From positions 88,787,049 through 88,851,048 of the forward strand of contig CM053156.1 of assembly GCA_028571685.1 (NCBI GenBank): DNA of 64,000 bases, in the 5' to 3' direction. The notes under the pieces were generated by a model, which saw only the letters and a program-made list of their open reading frames with translations, was not told the origin of the DNA and searched no databases. Source of the stretch: Heterohyrax brucei (lineage: Eukaryota > Chordata > Mammalia > Hyracoidea > Procaviidae). The position numbers were made by a program, and so were the translations under genes. This document shows, one piece after another, positions 32,018 to 43,218 of the stretch (positions are counted from its first letter, which is position 1; every line of letters begins with the position of its first letter).

Positions 32018-32172
32018 CCAAAAACAAACAAACAAAAAACATTGCTGTAAAGCTGAGTTAGACTCATGGAGACCCTACGGGACGGAAGGGAACTGTGCCG
32101 CAGGGCTTCCCAGCAGTGCTCAGTGCGTTTGAACTGCTGACTTTTTGGTTATCAGCCAGAGCTCTTAACCAC
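32018..32172 (-). mobile_element. AfroSINE (short form)
   Basis: Antisense copy with an A-rich end ('aaacaaacaaacaaaaaac'), 'gagttagactcatggagacc' and 'tttttggttatcagccagag'. Confidence 0.88.
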
Positions 32173-32257
32173 CTATATGTGTGCATGTATGCACACATGT
32201 AGTTGTACATATCTGTATGTTATATAATGCATGTTTGCAGAAAGGCCACATATCGGG

Positions 32258-32395
32258 TACCAGTATAATAACAGCTAACCTCAGTGGATTCTTTGCTGTG
32301 TGCTAAGCGTTGTTTTCAGAGCTGCATGTCTGTGAACGTTCCTATCCCATCAACACCCCAGGGAGGCCAGGGCAGCCGTTCCCCGCGTTTACTGG
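32258..32395 (-). mobile_element. Probable MIR
   Basis: In reverse orientation, 'aataacagctaacctcagtg', 'ctgtgtgctaagcgttgttt' and 'ccatcaacaccccagggagg' follow the MIR order. Confidence 0.62.
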
Positions 32396-32396
32396 T

Positions 32397-32600
32397 GCTG
32401 TTGTTGTTGTTTTACGTTCTGACTCTAATGGCCTGACGGACAACAGAATGAACCCTGCCTGGTCCTGAGCCATCCTCACAATTGTTACGCTTGGGGCCGT
32501 CGTTGCAGCCCCGGTATCAATCCATTTCCTTGAAAGGCTTCCACTTTCTCACTAGCTCTCTATTTACCAAGTGTGATGCCCTTCTTCAGCACTGATTCCT
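32397..32600 (-). mobile_element. RTE/BovB-type LINE, part split by L1 (left)
   Basis: Antisense RTE 3' region: 'gttgttgttttacgttctga', 'gaatgaaccctgcctggtcc', 'cacaattgttacgcttgggg', ending 'cttcttcagcactgattcc'. The expected continuation ('ctgataacatg...') appears 6.8 kb away at 39448, beyond the L1. Confidence 0.82.
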
Positions 32601-33203
32601 TCTTCTTCTTCTTTTTTGTTATTATGATTAAGTGAAAATATACAACCCAAACTCATTTTGCATGCCCGCCTGTCTGCAGCTCCTTCTGCTCCCCTTGCCC
32701 AGTGACAGCGCACTCCTCCTTTTCATTCTGTACTCGTTGTATCCTCTTAACAAGCTCCTGTCCCCTCCTCTCTACCATCTTCTCTCCCATCTAGGAAGAG
32801 ACCCACAGGACAGCATCCTATAAAAGCATAGAATCGTAAAGTACACACACTATGTGGTCACATTGTGTCGCCGAGTACAGCCCATTTTTGTCTGAAGAGT
32901 TGACTTCAGTAGTGTTTTCTGGCCAGGGGCAGCAGCAGGTCTAGGGGCCATGCTCCTAGGGGACCCCCCAGGCTGTCAGACCATCAACTGTCGTCTTTTA
33001 GAAGAGTGGAGCTTTTGAGCTGCAACCCTCTCTTTCACATCTTGCCACAGGGACTCAAAATTGTGGGCCCCATTGCAGCTGTCCATGGCAGTGGCCCGGC
33101 ACCCTCTGGTTCTTCTGGTTGCATGTTGATACAGTCTCCCGTTAACACGAGTCCTTCTGTCTCCTGAGCTGTTCTTTCCTCGTGTCTTTGTTGTTCTGTG
33201 TGG

Positions 33204-36200
33204 TCATCTCATCTGAATGTCCTGTTTGGTGAACTGTCTGCCCATCTCCTTCGCCTATTGCTTAATTGGATTATTTGCTTTTTTCTTGTTGATGCTTTGC
33301 AGAATCTTGTAGATTATGGAGATCAGATGTTGGTCTGACATGTAGTTGACAAATATTTTTTCCCATTCTGTAGTTGGTATTTTAACTCTTTTGATAAAGT
33401 CTTTGGATGAGCAAAAGTGTTTGATTCCTAGTGGTTCCCATTTATCTATTTTCTCTTCTGTTGACCATGCTTTCTCAGATTTTGAAGTCTGTCTAAGCTG
33501 TGTATTAGAACTTTCATTGTGGACTATATTTTTTTCATGCATGATCTTTATCATTTAAGTTTCATACTTAAGTTTTTGATCCATTTTGAGTTAGCTTTCA
33601 CACAAGGTGTGAGATAGGGATATTGTTTCAGTTTTTTGCAGATGGATACCCAATTTTGCTAGCACCGTTTGTTAAAGAGACTGTTTGTACCCCAGTTTAC
33701 AATCTTAGGGCCTTTGTTGATTATCAACTATTCATAAGAGGATGGTGGCATCTCTGGGGTCTCCACTCTCTTCCATTGGTCTATATGTCTCTTTTTGTAC
33801 TAATACTAGGCTGTTTTGACTACTGTGGCAGTGTAATAGGTTCTAAGGATGGGTAGTGTGAGGCTTCCCACTATGTTCCTCCTCTTCAGTAGTGCTTTAC
33901 TTAGCCAGGGTTTCTTCCGTTTCCAAATGAAGTTGGTGACTTGTTTCTCTAGCTCATTAAAAAATGACACTGGAATTTGTGTTGGGATTGCATTGTACAT
34001 GCAGATTGCTTTGAGTAAAATAGACATTTTCATAATGTTAAGTTTTCCTAGCCACGAGCAGGATAGGTTTCTCCGCTTATGTGAGTCTCTTTTATTTTCT
34101 TGCAGTAAAGTCTTATAGTTCTCTCTGTATAGGTCTCTTTCTAGTTAGAGTTATTCCTAGGTATTTTATCTTCTTGGGGGCTATAGTACATTGTATTGTG
34201 TCTTAGGCTCGGTTTTCTAGGGAAGCAAAACCAGTAACACGTGTAGGTACAAGGAAAGATTTATAATATATGTATAGATAGATCAATTGGCATAGATAGA
34301 TAGATACAGATACAGGAAACAGCTCACGTAATCACAGAAGCTGAATGTCCCAAGTTCTGGCACAAACCTCATGTGGCCACGGAAGCTGAGGAACCCAAAG
34401 TCAGCAGGTCAGAGACCAGAGTTCTAGATCACCGGTTGTGTAGGTCAGTGGATCCCAAGCTGGTAGCGAGACTAAGCAACAGAGGCTGGCAAACCCAGGA
34501 TTGGTAGGTCAGGGAGCAGGACTCTCAACTGCTGACTGTAAGGACTGATGAATCCAACAGCTGCTACTTCAAGTCCCAGAACCAGATGCCGGAAGAAGAC
34601 AGCAGGAGCTCCTGGCTAGGTGAGCAGACCAGCAGTAGTAGTGGAAGGTCAGGAGATGAGAGCCAAGGGGAGGGGAGCCACCACAGACCCCGCCCTGCCA
34701 CTTAATACAGCAGCCAAATATGGAGTAGCCAAGTTGACATAATCCTGACCACCACATATTGTTTTGGTGATTTCTTCTTTGATGATCTTTGCTGGTATAA
34801 AGGAACCCTACTGATTTACTTACGTTTGTCTTATATCCTGATACTTTGCTAAACTCTTCTATTAGTGCTGGTAGTTTACTTATGGATTCTTTGGATTCTC
34901 TGAATAAACAATCACATCATCTACAAATAGGGAGGCTTTTACTTCTTTGCTGATGCAGGTGTCCTTTGTTTCTTTGTCTTGTCTAATTGCTCTGTCTAGA
35001 ACCTCTAGCACAGTGTTGAATAGAAATGGTGAGAGTGGGCATCCTTGCCTAGTTCCTGTTCTCGAGGGGAATTCTTTCAGTTTCTCTCCCTTCAGGATGA
35101 TGTAGGTGGTTGGTTTTGTGTAGATGCCCCTTATTGCAATGAGTACTTTGCTCAGTTTTTAGCCTGAAGGGGTGTTGGACTTTGTTGAATGTCTTCTCTG
35201 CATTAACTGACAAAATCAAGTGATTCTTATCTTTTGCATTATTTATGTGATTGATCACATTAATTGTTTTTCTGACATTGAACTAGCTTTGCATCTCTGG
35301 TATGAATTCAACTTGGTTGTGGTGAATTTTTTTTTTTTGATATGTTGTTGAATTTTACTGGCTAGGATGTTGCTGAAAATTTTTGCATCTAGATTCATGA
35401 GTGATACTGGTCTGTAATTTTTTCTTTTTTTTTTTTGGTGGGGTCTTTCCCTGGTTTTGGAATCAGGGTTATGCTGACTTCATAGAATGACTTCATAGAA
35501 TGAATTTGGGAGTATTCCATCCCTTTCTGTGCTGTGAAGTAGTCTCAGCAGTATTTTATTAACTCTAAAAGTTTGGTAGAATTCTCCAGTGAAGCCATCT
35601 GGGCCAGGACTTTTTTTGGTTGGCAGTATTTGATGACGTTTTCAGTCTCTTCCTTTGTTTGTTAAGTTGTTCTACTTCTGTTTGTGATAATTTCAGTAGG
35701 TGACAGGACTCTAGAAATTTGTCCATTTCCTCTCGGTTTTTAGTTTTGTTAGACTACAGTCTTTCACAGTATTCTGTTAAAATATTTTTTATTTCAGTTG
35801 GGTCTGTTGTGACATCCCCCATCTCATTTTTTATTTGGGTTATTTGTTTCCTCTATTGTTTTGATTTTGTAAGTTCAGCTAATGGTCTATCAATTGGTTG
35901 ATGTTTTCAAAAAACTAGCTTTCAGTTTTGTTAAATTTTTCAATTGTTCTTCCATTCTCCAGTTCATTTATTTCTGCTCTGATCTTTGTTATCTGTTTTC
36001 TTCTGGTGCCTGAGGGATTCCTCTGTTGCTCTCTTCCTGTTTATTCAAGCTGTAGGATTCATTCTTTGGTTTGGGTACTTTCTTCCAGATGTGTGCATTT
36101 ATAGAGATAAGTTGACCTCTGAGTGCTGCTTTTGCTGTATTCCATAGGTTCTCATGGGATGTGTTTTCATTCTCACTGGATTCTATAAATTTCTTTATTT

Positions 36201-37030
36201 CATCCTTGATTTCTTCTATAACTCATGGCTTTTTGAGCAAGGTCTTATTCAGTCTTCATAAGTTCAGATTTCTACCTATTATTTTTCTGTTGTTGATTTC
36301 AACTTTTATGGCTTTATGGTCTGAGAATATGCTTTGTAAGAATTCAGTGGTTTGGATTTTGTTGAGACTTGCTTTATGTCCCAACACACAATCTATTCTG
36401 GAAAATATTCCTTGTGCATTGGAGAAAAAGGTGTACTTATCTGTTGATGGGTAAAAAATTCTGTATATGTCAGTGAGGTCTAGTTGGTTGATTGTTGCAA
36501 TATGACCGCTGTATCTTTACTGAGCTGTTTTCTGGATGATCTGTCCATTACTAAAAGTGGAGTGTTGAGGTCTCCAGCTATTATTGTGGAGTGATCTATC
36601 TCATGTTTCAATGTTGTCAGGGCTTGTTCGATGTATTTAGATGCTCTGGTATTGAGTGCATAAATATTTAACATTGTTATGTCCTGCTTATGTATTGAAC
36701 TTTTCAGCAATAAATAGTGACCATCTTTGTTCATGATGGTGGATTTTACATTAAAGTCTATTTTATCTGAGATTAGTGTTGCCACTCCTGCTCTTCTTTG
36801 TGTGTTGGCTTGGTATGTATTCTTCTATCCTTTGATTTTCAGTTTCTTCCTATCTTTGAGTTTAAGGTATGTTTTTTACAAGCGGCATATAGACAGATGC
36901 TGTTTTTTGATCCAAGAGGTCACCTGCTGTCTCTTTATTGGAGTGTTCAGTCCATTTACAGTCAGTGTAATTATTAATAGTCATGTGTTTAATGCTGTCA
37001 TTTTGATACATTTATTTTTGTGTTTTTGAT
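33204..37030 (-). pseudogene. L1 ORF2 remnant (endonuclease / reverse transcriptase)
   Basis: The ORF2 protein normally nicks DNA and reverse-transcribes L1 RNA at the target. Readable pieces: the endonuclease at 36480-36785 with IIAGDLNTPLLVMDRSSRKQ; reverse-transcriptase parts at 35049-35258 ([17 protein letters not shown]) and 33806-34033 (FNELEKQVTNFIWKRKKP); and the C-terminal region at 33255-33554 (WEKIFVNYMSDQHLISIIYK). Stops and frameshifts break it throughout, and a 558-bp LTR sits at 34199-34756. After the remnant of 'NNPIKQ' the frame reads only about 17 more residues to a stop at 33204 and then passes into 3'UTR. The usual Cys-rich C-terminus, part of which survives at 45109-45357, is missing. 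Confidence 0.88.
34199..34756 (-). mobile_element. ERVL-class solo LTR (type B) inside L1
   Basis: 558 bp with canonical ends on the plus strand (TG at 34199, CA at 34756) and a perfect 5-bp target duplication TATTG (34194-34198 and 34757-34761) made from L1 ORF2 sequence. Five bp is the ERVL-class length. It carries a short GATA-like simple repeat ('atagatagatagatacagat'). No retroviral genes are present, so it is a recombined solo LTR. Orientation is inferred from relatives. Confidence 0.93.
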
Positions 37031-37289
37031 GTTTTCTAGGTTGCCCTTAATATTCTGTCTGGGTCTTCTTTATGAGTTGACTTTTTATGTTTTTCTGTGT
37101 CGGTTTTGTGTTTGTTGAGACTCCTGTATTATGTTTCTTGATTTGATATATCACATTGTTATTTTGCCTTGTGGCTATCCCTATGATTCCACTTGCTATT
37201 TTAAGTTTAAACCAGACTTCAACTTCTGCATATCTTTCTAATTTCCTCTCCATCTTAAAGAGTTATAACTACTGTAGTATGTCCCTCTT

Positions 37290-38100
37290 TTTAGGGTGAT
37301 GATATCATACTTTTCCTGTTCTGATCAGCAGCTCCTTTCTTTTAATATTGTAGCTTTGATTGAGCTTTGCGACTTCCTTAACTGAGTAGAATTCTGAGTG
37401 CTGTGTCCTGCATTGCCTTCTTAAGTATACATTTGATGTCTGTTTTTCTAAGGAAAGAAATTCTTTCAGTATTTCTTGTAGTTTAGGTTTGGTTTTTACA
37501 AAGTCTCTAAGCTTCTGTTTATCTGTGAATGTCTTAATTTCACCATCATATTTGAGAGACAGTTTTGTAGGATGTATAATTCTTGGTTGGAAGTTTTTCT
37601 CCTTCGAGGCTTTGAATGTGTCATCCTGCTGCCTTGTTGCCAACATCGTTTCTGCCAGGAAGTCAGATGAAAGCCTACAGGGCTTCCCTCTGTATGTTTG
37701 CTTTAAGCCTCACTGCATTTAAGAACCTCTGTTTATGTTTCATTTTATTAAGCTTGATTACAATATGTCTTGGGGTCTTTATTTTGGAGTCTAGCTTTTG
37801 TGGCACTTGATAAGCATCTAGGATATCTGTGCTCTCTTCGTTCCCAATTTCAGGGAATTTTTCTGTCAGCAACTCTAACAATAGTCTCTGTGTTTTCAGC
37901 TATCCCTCCCTGTTCAGGAACTCCAATTATTCATAGGTTATTCTTCTTAAGAGTCCTACATATTTCTTAATGCTTCTTCATTTTTCTCATTTCTCTTGTC
38001 TGATTTTTCTTCATAAATGCTGGTGTCAGTGCTCTGTCCTGAAGCTCATTAACTCTGGTTTCCATCTCCTCAATTCTGATATTTTCACTTTAGACTGAAT
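37290..38100 (-). pseudogene. L1 ORF1 remnant (RNA-binding chaperone)
   Basis: ORF1p normally binds L1 RNA as a trimer. The C-terminal part is readable at 37305-37646 (LSLKYDGEIKTFTDKQKLRD) and an upstream part at 37675-37881 (TPRHIVIKLNKMKHKQRFLN), in the order and spacing of mammalian ORF1p. The coiled-coil part farther 5' (toward 38100) is too decayed to delimit. Stops make it non-functional. Confidence 0.82.
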
Positions 38101-39427
38101 TGTCTAATTCTGTAATTTTGTTATTGATCTGCTGGATTTCAGATTGTTGTTCCATCCATCCAAATGGCTTAATTTTTCATTTTCTTTGCTGCATTTTATT
38201 TAATCTCTAGGGAAACTCTCTATATAACTTTTTTATACTCAACCCCCAATATTTTCATAAAAGCTTCTTCATCTAGGCAGTTTTTTGACTGTTTTGGGAG
38301 TTTTCTGGAGCCACAGTAGACTGCTTCTTTAAAGGTTAGCTCTTGATCATTGCCTTCACACCATCTAGAAGCTGTTCAGTTTCTCTGGTGTTACCTCAAC
38401 CAGAGCTTAGGTGTAATTCTAAGAGGGGAGATAGTCACCAGACACCTCTGTGTACTCTAGTGACTGGCCCTAGGTGGATGCACTAGAACAGCAGGCTCAG
38501 CCTCTTGCTGGGAAAGATGTTGCCCTACTTACAGAATCACTAGGGACCATCAGCTGACACTGTGATGTTTATCAGTAAAGGGTAGAGAGGATGCCACAGG
38601 GCCACTCAATAGTCAGTTCCCCAGGTGATTTTATTATAGAAAGGTACTTTATTGCTAAATGAGGAGCTGTCAAACAGCTGCTGAAATCAGTCAGGCCCTC
38701 AGGTGTGGCAGACACCGCCTTCTGGCTGACAAGGAAAGCACCTCATAGGCCATCCCCAGATGCTATGATGTAGTTCTTAGTAGGAAGGGGTTATGGCTTT
38801 GCTGCCATCCTTTGCTAGGCCCTGCTCATAACTCTAGGCACTACCATCCTAAACACAGATTTTTTGAGGGAGAAATACTTTCCAGAAAGGCACTGCTTCT
38901 TGGCATGAGAATTAACCCCAGCTACGGTCTCAGGTAGGTGACTTTGCATCCCAGTTGACCAAGGTCCTGAGCTGCCCTAACTGCCATAAAATAGCAGAAT
39001 CTATGGTGCAGCTCAGACATGACAGGGTGGAGGGACAGTGGTGCCCTCAGTCAGCAGCCAGGCTGTCAAAATGTGGCTATCCCAAGCAGAGTCTCTCTGC
39101 TGCACTGTATGCTATTTATTTAAGCACTGCAGTTTGGTGTATTTGCTGGCTCATGCCCAGTCCCTGTCTCCCCGACAACAAAGAAAGCATCAGCACCCAC
39201 AATCCTCCCAAACGAGTCAGCAGAATTAGGACTCAGCGTGCCCCTGCCTCATGTTGGAGGGTGGTAGTTTCCCCTTTACTGGTGCCCGGGTTAACCAGAC
39301 TGCCCTATGCCAGACCCTAGGACTCTCTAGATACCCATGTTGCTCTGTTTAATTATCATTGTTGGCTGAAGTTTTCAGAGGGAACCGAGGAGGTGTGTAT
39401 CTAGTCTGCCATCTTGGCCCAGCCCCC
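38101..39427 (-). promoter_or_regulatory. L1 5'UTR remnant
   Basis: About 1.3 kb between the ORF1 remnant and the L1 start. Antisense it begins with the complement of 'ctgccatcttggcccagcc', which includes CAAGATGGC, the YY1-type site at the start of L1 5'UTRs. The 121-aa plus frame inside (38955-39320) is a by-product. Current promoter activity is unknown. Confidence 0.65.
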
Positions 39428-39745
39428 TCCTGGGAATGAGCTTTTCTGATAACATGGTCCAGAGTAAGTGAGATAAGTCTCAGCATCCTGACTTGTAAGG
39501 AGCATTCTGGCTGTACTTCCTCCAAGAGAGAGTTGTTTGTACTTCTGGCATTCCAGGGTATATTCAATATTCTTCACCAACATCATAATTCAAAAGTGTC
39601 AATTCTTCTTCAGTCTTCCTTGTTAATTGTCCGGCTTTCACATATATATGAAGTGACTGAAAACACCACTGCCTGGGTCAGGTTCACTTTAGTTTTTCAA
39701 GTGACATCTTTGTTTTTCAGTGTTTCAAAGAGATCTTTTGCAGTG
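39428..39745 (-). mobile_element. RTE/BovB-type LINE, part split by L1 (right)
   Basis: Continues the antisense RTE from 32600: 'ttctgataacatggtccaga', 'gtaaggagcattctggctgt', 'tattcaatattcttcaccaa' and 'ctgcctgggtcaggttcact'. Minus frames such as 39349-39567 retain RTE-like residues (STNNSLLEEVQPECSL). Confidence 0.85.
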
Positions 39746-39819
39746 GTGAGAACATAGAAACAGTTTTACCAACTTGTCTAATGTCTTGTGGTTAGTCACT
39801 GGGGATTGGGCCACAGATT

Positions 39820-39968
39820 GCAATCTGTGTGTATGTGTGCTTTTACTTATGTGTGACTGTGTGTCTTCACATGTGTGCCCATATGTGTGTCTCTCTGTGT
39901 GTGTGCATGCGTCTGAGAAGTATGTGTTTGTGTTTGTTTATATGTGTGCCTCCGTGTGCATTTATGTT
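39820..39968. repeat. Degenerate TG-rich simple repeat
   Basis: Interrupted TG/TGTG tract ('gtgtgtatgtgtgc', 'tgtgtctctctgtgtgtgtg') about 150 bp long. Confidence 0.7.
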
Positions 39969-39969
39969 A

Positions 39970-40478
39970 TGTTGTTGAAATGAGACGTAAGTAACTCCAT
40001 TTAGAGGAAGAGTGCAGTAAAAATTCAGATAATAAGCTCCAGGAACTAACTTAGCAGGAAATAACAAGAGGTACCATGGGGTAATTACACTGAAACAAAT
40101 AGGGCCAGGGGAGACAGCCTCGCAAATAACTCCTGGAGCCAGCCTAGTAAAACATCCACTCCTGGTTATATTTTACAACCTAAACGTTCACCAATGTGGG
40201 TAACACATTCACCCACAGCTAAATTTTGCAACTTGCAGAAATTCCATATGGCCTCAGCCAACCTCAGCCAATCAATACAAAGGTCAGCTCCCCCTCCCTA
40301 CCTTACGACTTTACGGGTTAAATACTGGGTGCTAAGAAAACTTGGGGTTGCCTCCTTGCTCTGTGCAGTTTGGAGTGCATCCCTGGTGTACCAGTCTTTT
40401 TCCTATTGGGCACATTTTTAATAAAACTTAACCTTTAAAGAGAATCTGCGTCACTTCTTGAATCCCAAACCCCTAGCA
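39970..40478 (+). mobile_element. Probable ERV1-type LTR
   Basis: U3-like start near 'tgttgaaatgagacgtaagt' and 'aactccatttagaggaagag', a TATA-like 'gttaaatactgg' near 40318, a T-rich U5 and AATAAA at 40420-40425. The layout matches gammaretrovirus-type (ERV1) solo LTRs of mammals. Exact limits and target duplication are not clear. No viral genes adjoin it. Confidence 0.62.
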
Positions 40479-40733
40479 TTGTGTGTTTATACATGTGTTT
40501 TTGTGTATATGTCTGTTGTTTGCTTCTGTATGTGTGATAGAGAGGCCCCTCAGAACTTGTTTCTTTCAGACATGGTGGATCCCTTTATCGTTTGATCCCT
40601 GGTTCTGAGTTTTTCTCAAGGAGCTAAAGTAATAAAATAACTCCACCCTTCTCTATGATCCATGAGAAGAATCCCTATGTGCTTAACTTTTCCTCAGTCA
40701 TCCACTAAATTCAGGAAATCCCTACACCAGTAA
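40479..40733. other. Unassigned spacer
   Basis: TG-rich at first (40480-40540), then nothing recognisable. Confidence 0.4.
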
Positions 40734-40898
40734 GAAGCCCTGATGGCACAGTAGGTAAGAATTTGGCTTCTAACCCCAAAGGTCAGCAATTCAAATGCAC
40801 CAAGTGCTCCTTGGCAACCCTATGGGGCAGTTCTCCTTTGTCCTGTAGGATCACTGTGAGTCAGAAAGGGCTGCAGGGCAATGGCCTTTTTTTTTGAC
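40734..40898 (+). mobile_element. AfroSINE (short form)
   Basis: Sense copy: 'agccctgatggcacagtagg', 'agtgctccttggcaacccta', 'tcactgtgagtcagaaaggg', ending in a T9 run. Confidence 0.92.
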
Positions 40899-41499
40899 AC
40901 CATTGAGAATCTCACATTCTTTTGCAACATGCCAAGAGTTTTCTGCTTTACCTCTGTGACAGGCTAGTGATTTCTTTTACTTCTTTTGTTCTCACACCCA
41001 CAGACACACACATAATCTCTCCTAATATTTTCCTGTTGCATATTTAGTAGCACAGGGCCTTCTTAGAATATTCAGCAAATTATTCACACTAAAAACCCTG
41101 TAGCTTTTTAAAAGATGTATTTCTTTTTTTCCCCCATGTCAGACAGAATTAATCAAGATTCTAATGATTGTTCTGCAGGTGTTATTTCAAAAACAACCAG
41201 TCCTCCCAGATCATTAAATTTGCATGGAGGCTTTTGATTACAGGCGCTGATGACTATTATTTCTAAAAGAGGAAAGACTAAGAGTGACAAAAATCAATGA
41301 TGTGACCATTAACTTCGGGCTAAATTTACGCAGGTTTTAGGTTTATGAGGTTCTCACTGCTCTTCTTCGCAAATATTCACTGGAGGGTCATTTATGTGCA
41401 TAAGCTTACATATCTTTAACTGTCACTCTGATCACTTTTGAAAGTACTTAAAAAGGACTAACACACAAGGATTTATTCAATGGTGTTTACTAAGTAAGG
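40899..41499. other. Repeat-poor AT-rich block, candidate conserved element
   Basis: No repeat is recognised. The part 41130-41470 holds dense TAAT/ATTA cores ('agaattaatcaagattctaa', 'cagatcattaaatttgcatg') and ATTTGCAT, an octamer-type site. It resembles developmental regulatory DNA, but conservation is untested. Confidence 0.45.
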
Positions 41500-41822
41500 A
41501 GGAGTCCTGGTATCATAACAGTTAAGGCCTTGTCTATTTATTGACCAAAAGGTTGGAGGTTTAAACTGTCTGGAGTCTTCAAGGGATAAAGACCTGGTGA
41601 TCTGCTCCAGTGAAGATTAGAAAAAAACAAAATAAAACTCCATGCTATAACCCCTGGAGTACCCAAGGAGCAGCTCGTGCATTAGAACTGCTGATCTTTC
41701 GGTTAGCAGCTGAGTTCTTTGATCACTGTGCCACCAGGGGGGAAGTTCCCATGGGGAAGTTCTACTCTATCATGTGAGGTCACTATGAGTTGAAATTGGC
41801 TGAATGACACTCAAAACCCGTA
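41500..41822 (+). mobile_element. AfroSINE (long form) split by a second AfroSINE
   Basis: Sense head and middle at 41500-41620 ('ggaggagtcctggtatcata', 'gatctgctccagtgaagatt'). The body and tail resume at about 41743 ('ccatggggaagttctactct', 'gtcactatgagttgaaattg'). A minus-strand SINE lies between. Confidence 0.85.
41621..41742 (-). mobile_element. AfroSINE (short form) nested in AfroSINE
   Basis: Antisense, 3'-truncated copy: A-rich 'aaaaaaacaaaataaaac', 'acccaaggagcagctcgtgc', 'ctttcggttagcagctgagt' and 'ctgtgccaccagggg'. It interrupts the sense SINE directly after its 'gaagatta'. Confidence 0.83.
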
Positions 41823-41829
41823 ATTTGTT

Positions 41830-41940
41830 GGTGAGCTAACAAGTATAAGACATCAGACTAGACCTAGACATTCAAAGACGAATCAGAAAGACAGGGTCCT
41901 TGCCCTCCTGGGCTCTTCATTCTGCAGAAGTGGTAGATAG
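41830..41940 (+). mobile_element. L2 fragment
   Basis: 'aatcagaaagacagggtcct' followed by 'tgccctcctgggctcttcat' resembles the L2 3' region in sense. Confidence 0.5.
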
Positions 41941-41974
41941 AAAGCCTGTAATTATTCACTCATTATTAGCCCAT

Positions 41975-42127
41975 GTGTTACAGAGCAGAACTGCTACATA
42001 GAACTTTCTAGATGGTAATCTTTATAGAAGCAGATTGCCAGCCTTTCTTCCACAGTTCTACTGACTAGGTTTGGACCACTGGCCTTCTGGTTAGCAGCTG
42101 GGGGGTTACCCATTGTGCTTCCGGGAC
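41975..42127 (-). mobile_element. AfroSINE (long form), 3'-truncated
   Basis: Antisense copy: 'gatggtaatctttatagaag', 'ggccttctggttagcagctg' and 'acccattgtgcttccgggac'. Confidence 0.8.
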
Positions 42128-42299
42128 ATCTACACAAATGTCTGCACATGTAATACCAGTGATATTGGGTATAGTGCTCCCTACACTGCATAGCTGTCAT
42201 GGGGGGCAAAAGAAATGTTTGGTCTGATGTATTGCATGAGACCCTGCATGGAGACATTGTTCCAGAAGTGCAGGCTCCGTCCTTCAAAGAGTCCCCCTT

Positions 42300-43218
42300 C
42301 CAATTATGTGTTAGTTTTCTGTGGTTGTATAAAACAATTAGTGGAAGACGCAGTTGCTTCAGACCACCAGCATCTGTTAGCTGGCGGACAGCGCGGGTCC
42401 CGAGCCGACGGTGACCCTCCCAGCAGCTCTGGCTCAGTGCCTCTGGGAGGTTGCAGCCAGGGTTCCGCCGGGACTGCTTCACCTGAGTGCTCTACTGGGT
42501 GAGAGGCTTGTGTGTTTATTGAAGCTATCAACTGGCTGGGCCTACATTTTAGCAGCTGTATAGAGTGGCGCGGGTGGGGCCAGTGGTGGCTCCCTGTCCC
42601 CCACCCTCAGCTTTCCTCTCCCAAGCTTTTGTGGCAGACTTCCGTCTGCCATGTTGCCAGCAGCTCTTGTTCTCTTCTCTTCTCACTTCTGGCTCCTTGG
42701 ACTTGAACTAGCAGCTGTTGGGGTTCATCCACCCTCACAGCCTGTGAGTAAGAGTCATGTTCCCCGACCTGAGGATCCTGCAGCCAGGCCCTGCAGCTCT
42801 GTGAGTCAGCAGAAACCTCACAGTCTTGCTGCCGTCTTGGGGTCCAGTGACCGTCACAGCCTGTGACCGGAAACCCTAATCACTGACCAGCCGACCTTGG
42901 GTTCACCAGCTTCCGTGGCTGCGTGAGGATTGTGCTGTGATCCAGGACTTGGAAAGTTTCAGTCTCTGCAATTGCATGAGCTGTTTCCTTTATGTAAACC
43001 CTTCTCTGTGCTACATATTATATATGTTACTGGTTTTGCTTCCCTGGAGAACCCAACCTAAGACAGGTTCACTTCCGAGATAGTTGCTTACCCACACAGC
43101 TGTTGGTTGGGGGCCGCGGCCTCACACTGTGGTGAGCTCCTCCATCTCACAGCTTGAGGGTCTTCGCAGTGTGGCAGCTGGCTTTCGTGAGAGAAGAACA
43201 AAAAATCAAGAGACAGAA
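42300..43218 (-). mobile_element. Older LTR-like host element, split
   Basis: 'tgtgttagttttctgtggtt' at 42307 resembles the start of reverse-oriented MaLR-type LTRs. Similar non-SINE sequence resumes at 43066-43218 ('ctggctttcgtgagagaag'). A type B LTR lies between. The assignment is tentative. Confidence 0.42.
42509..43065 (+). mobile_element. ERVL-class solo LTR (type B)
   Basis: 557 bp in sense, close in length and order to the reverse complement of 34199-34756: 'ctatcaactggctgggccta', 'ctagcagctgttggggttca', 'tgtgctacatattata', and the end 'ttttgcttccctggagaacc'. No confident target duplication. Confidence 0.78.

Larger units (their letters stand above)
32601..39427 (-). mobile_element. 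Nearly full-length antisense L1 (dead), split by solo LTR
   Basis: About 6.27 kb of L1 after removing the inserted LTR. Left to right on the plus strand: T-rich tail complement (32601-32617); 3'UTR with C-rich tract (32618-33203); ORF2 (33204 to about 37030); ORF1 (about 37290-38100); long 5'UTR to 39427, ending in 'ctgccatcttggcccagcc', the complement of the usual L1 5' start. Both frames are fragmented by stops. It inserted into an RTE copy (32397-32600 and 39428-39745). Confidence 0.9.

Noticed and set aside
34199..34756. Complete endogenous retrovirus
   Set aside because: Only a single LTR lies between the target duplications, with no internal region or genes.
33204..38100. Active L1 encoding ORF1p and ORF2p
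   Set aside because: Both frames contain many stops and frameshifts, an LTR splits ORF2, and the ORF2 C-terminus is missing.
39820..39968. Secreted-protein-like 69-aa frame (39774-39983)
   Set aside because: The hydrophobic cysteine- and valine-rich translation comes from TG-rich simple repeat.
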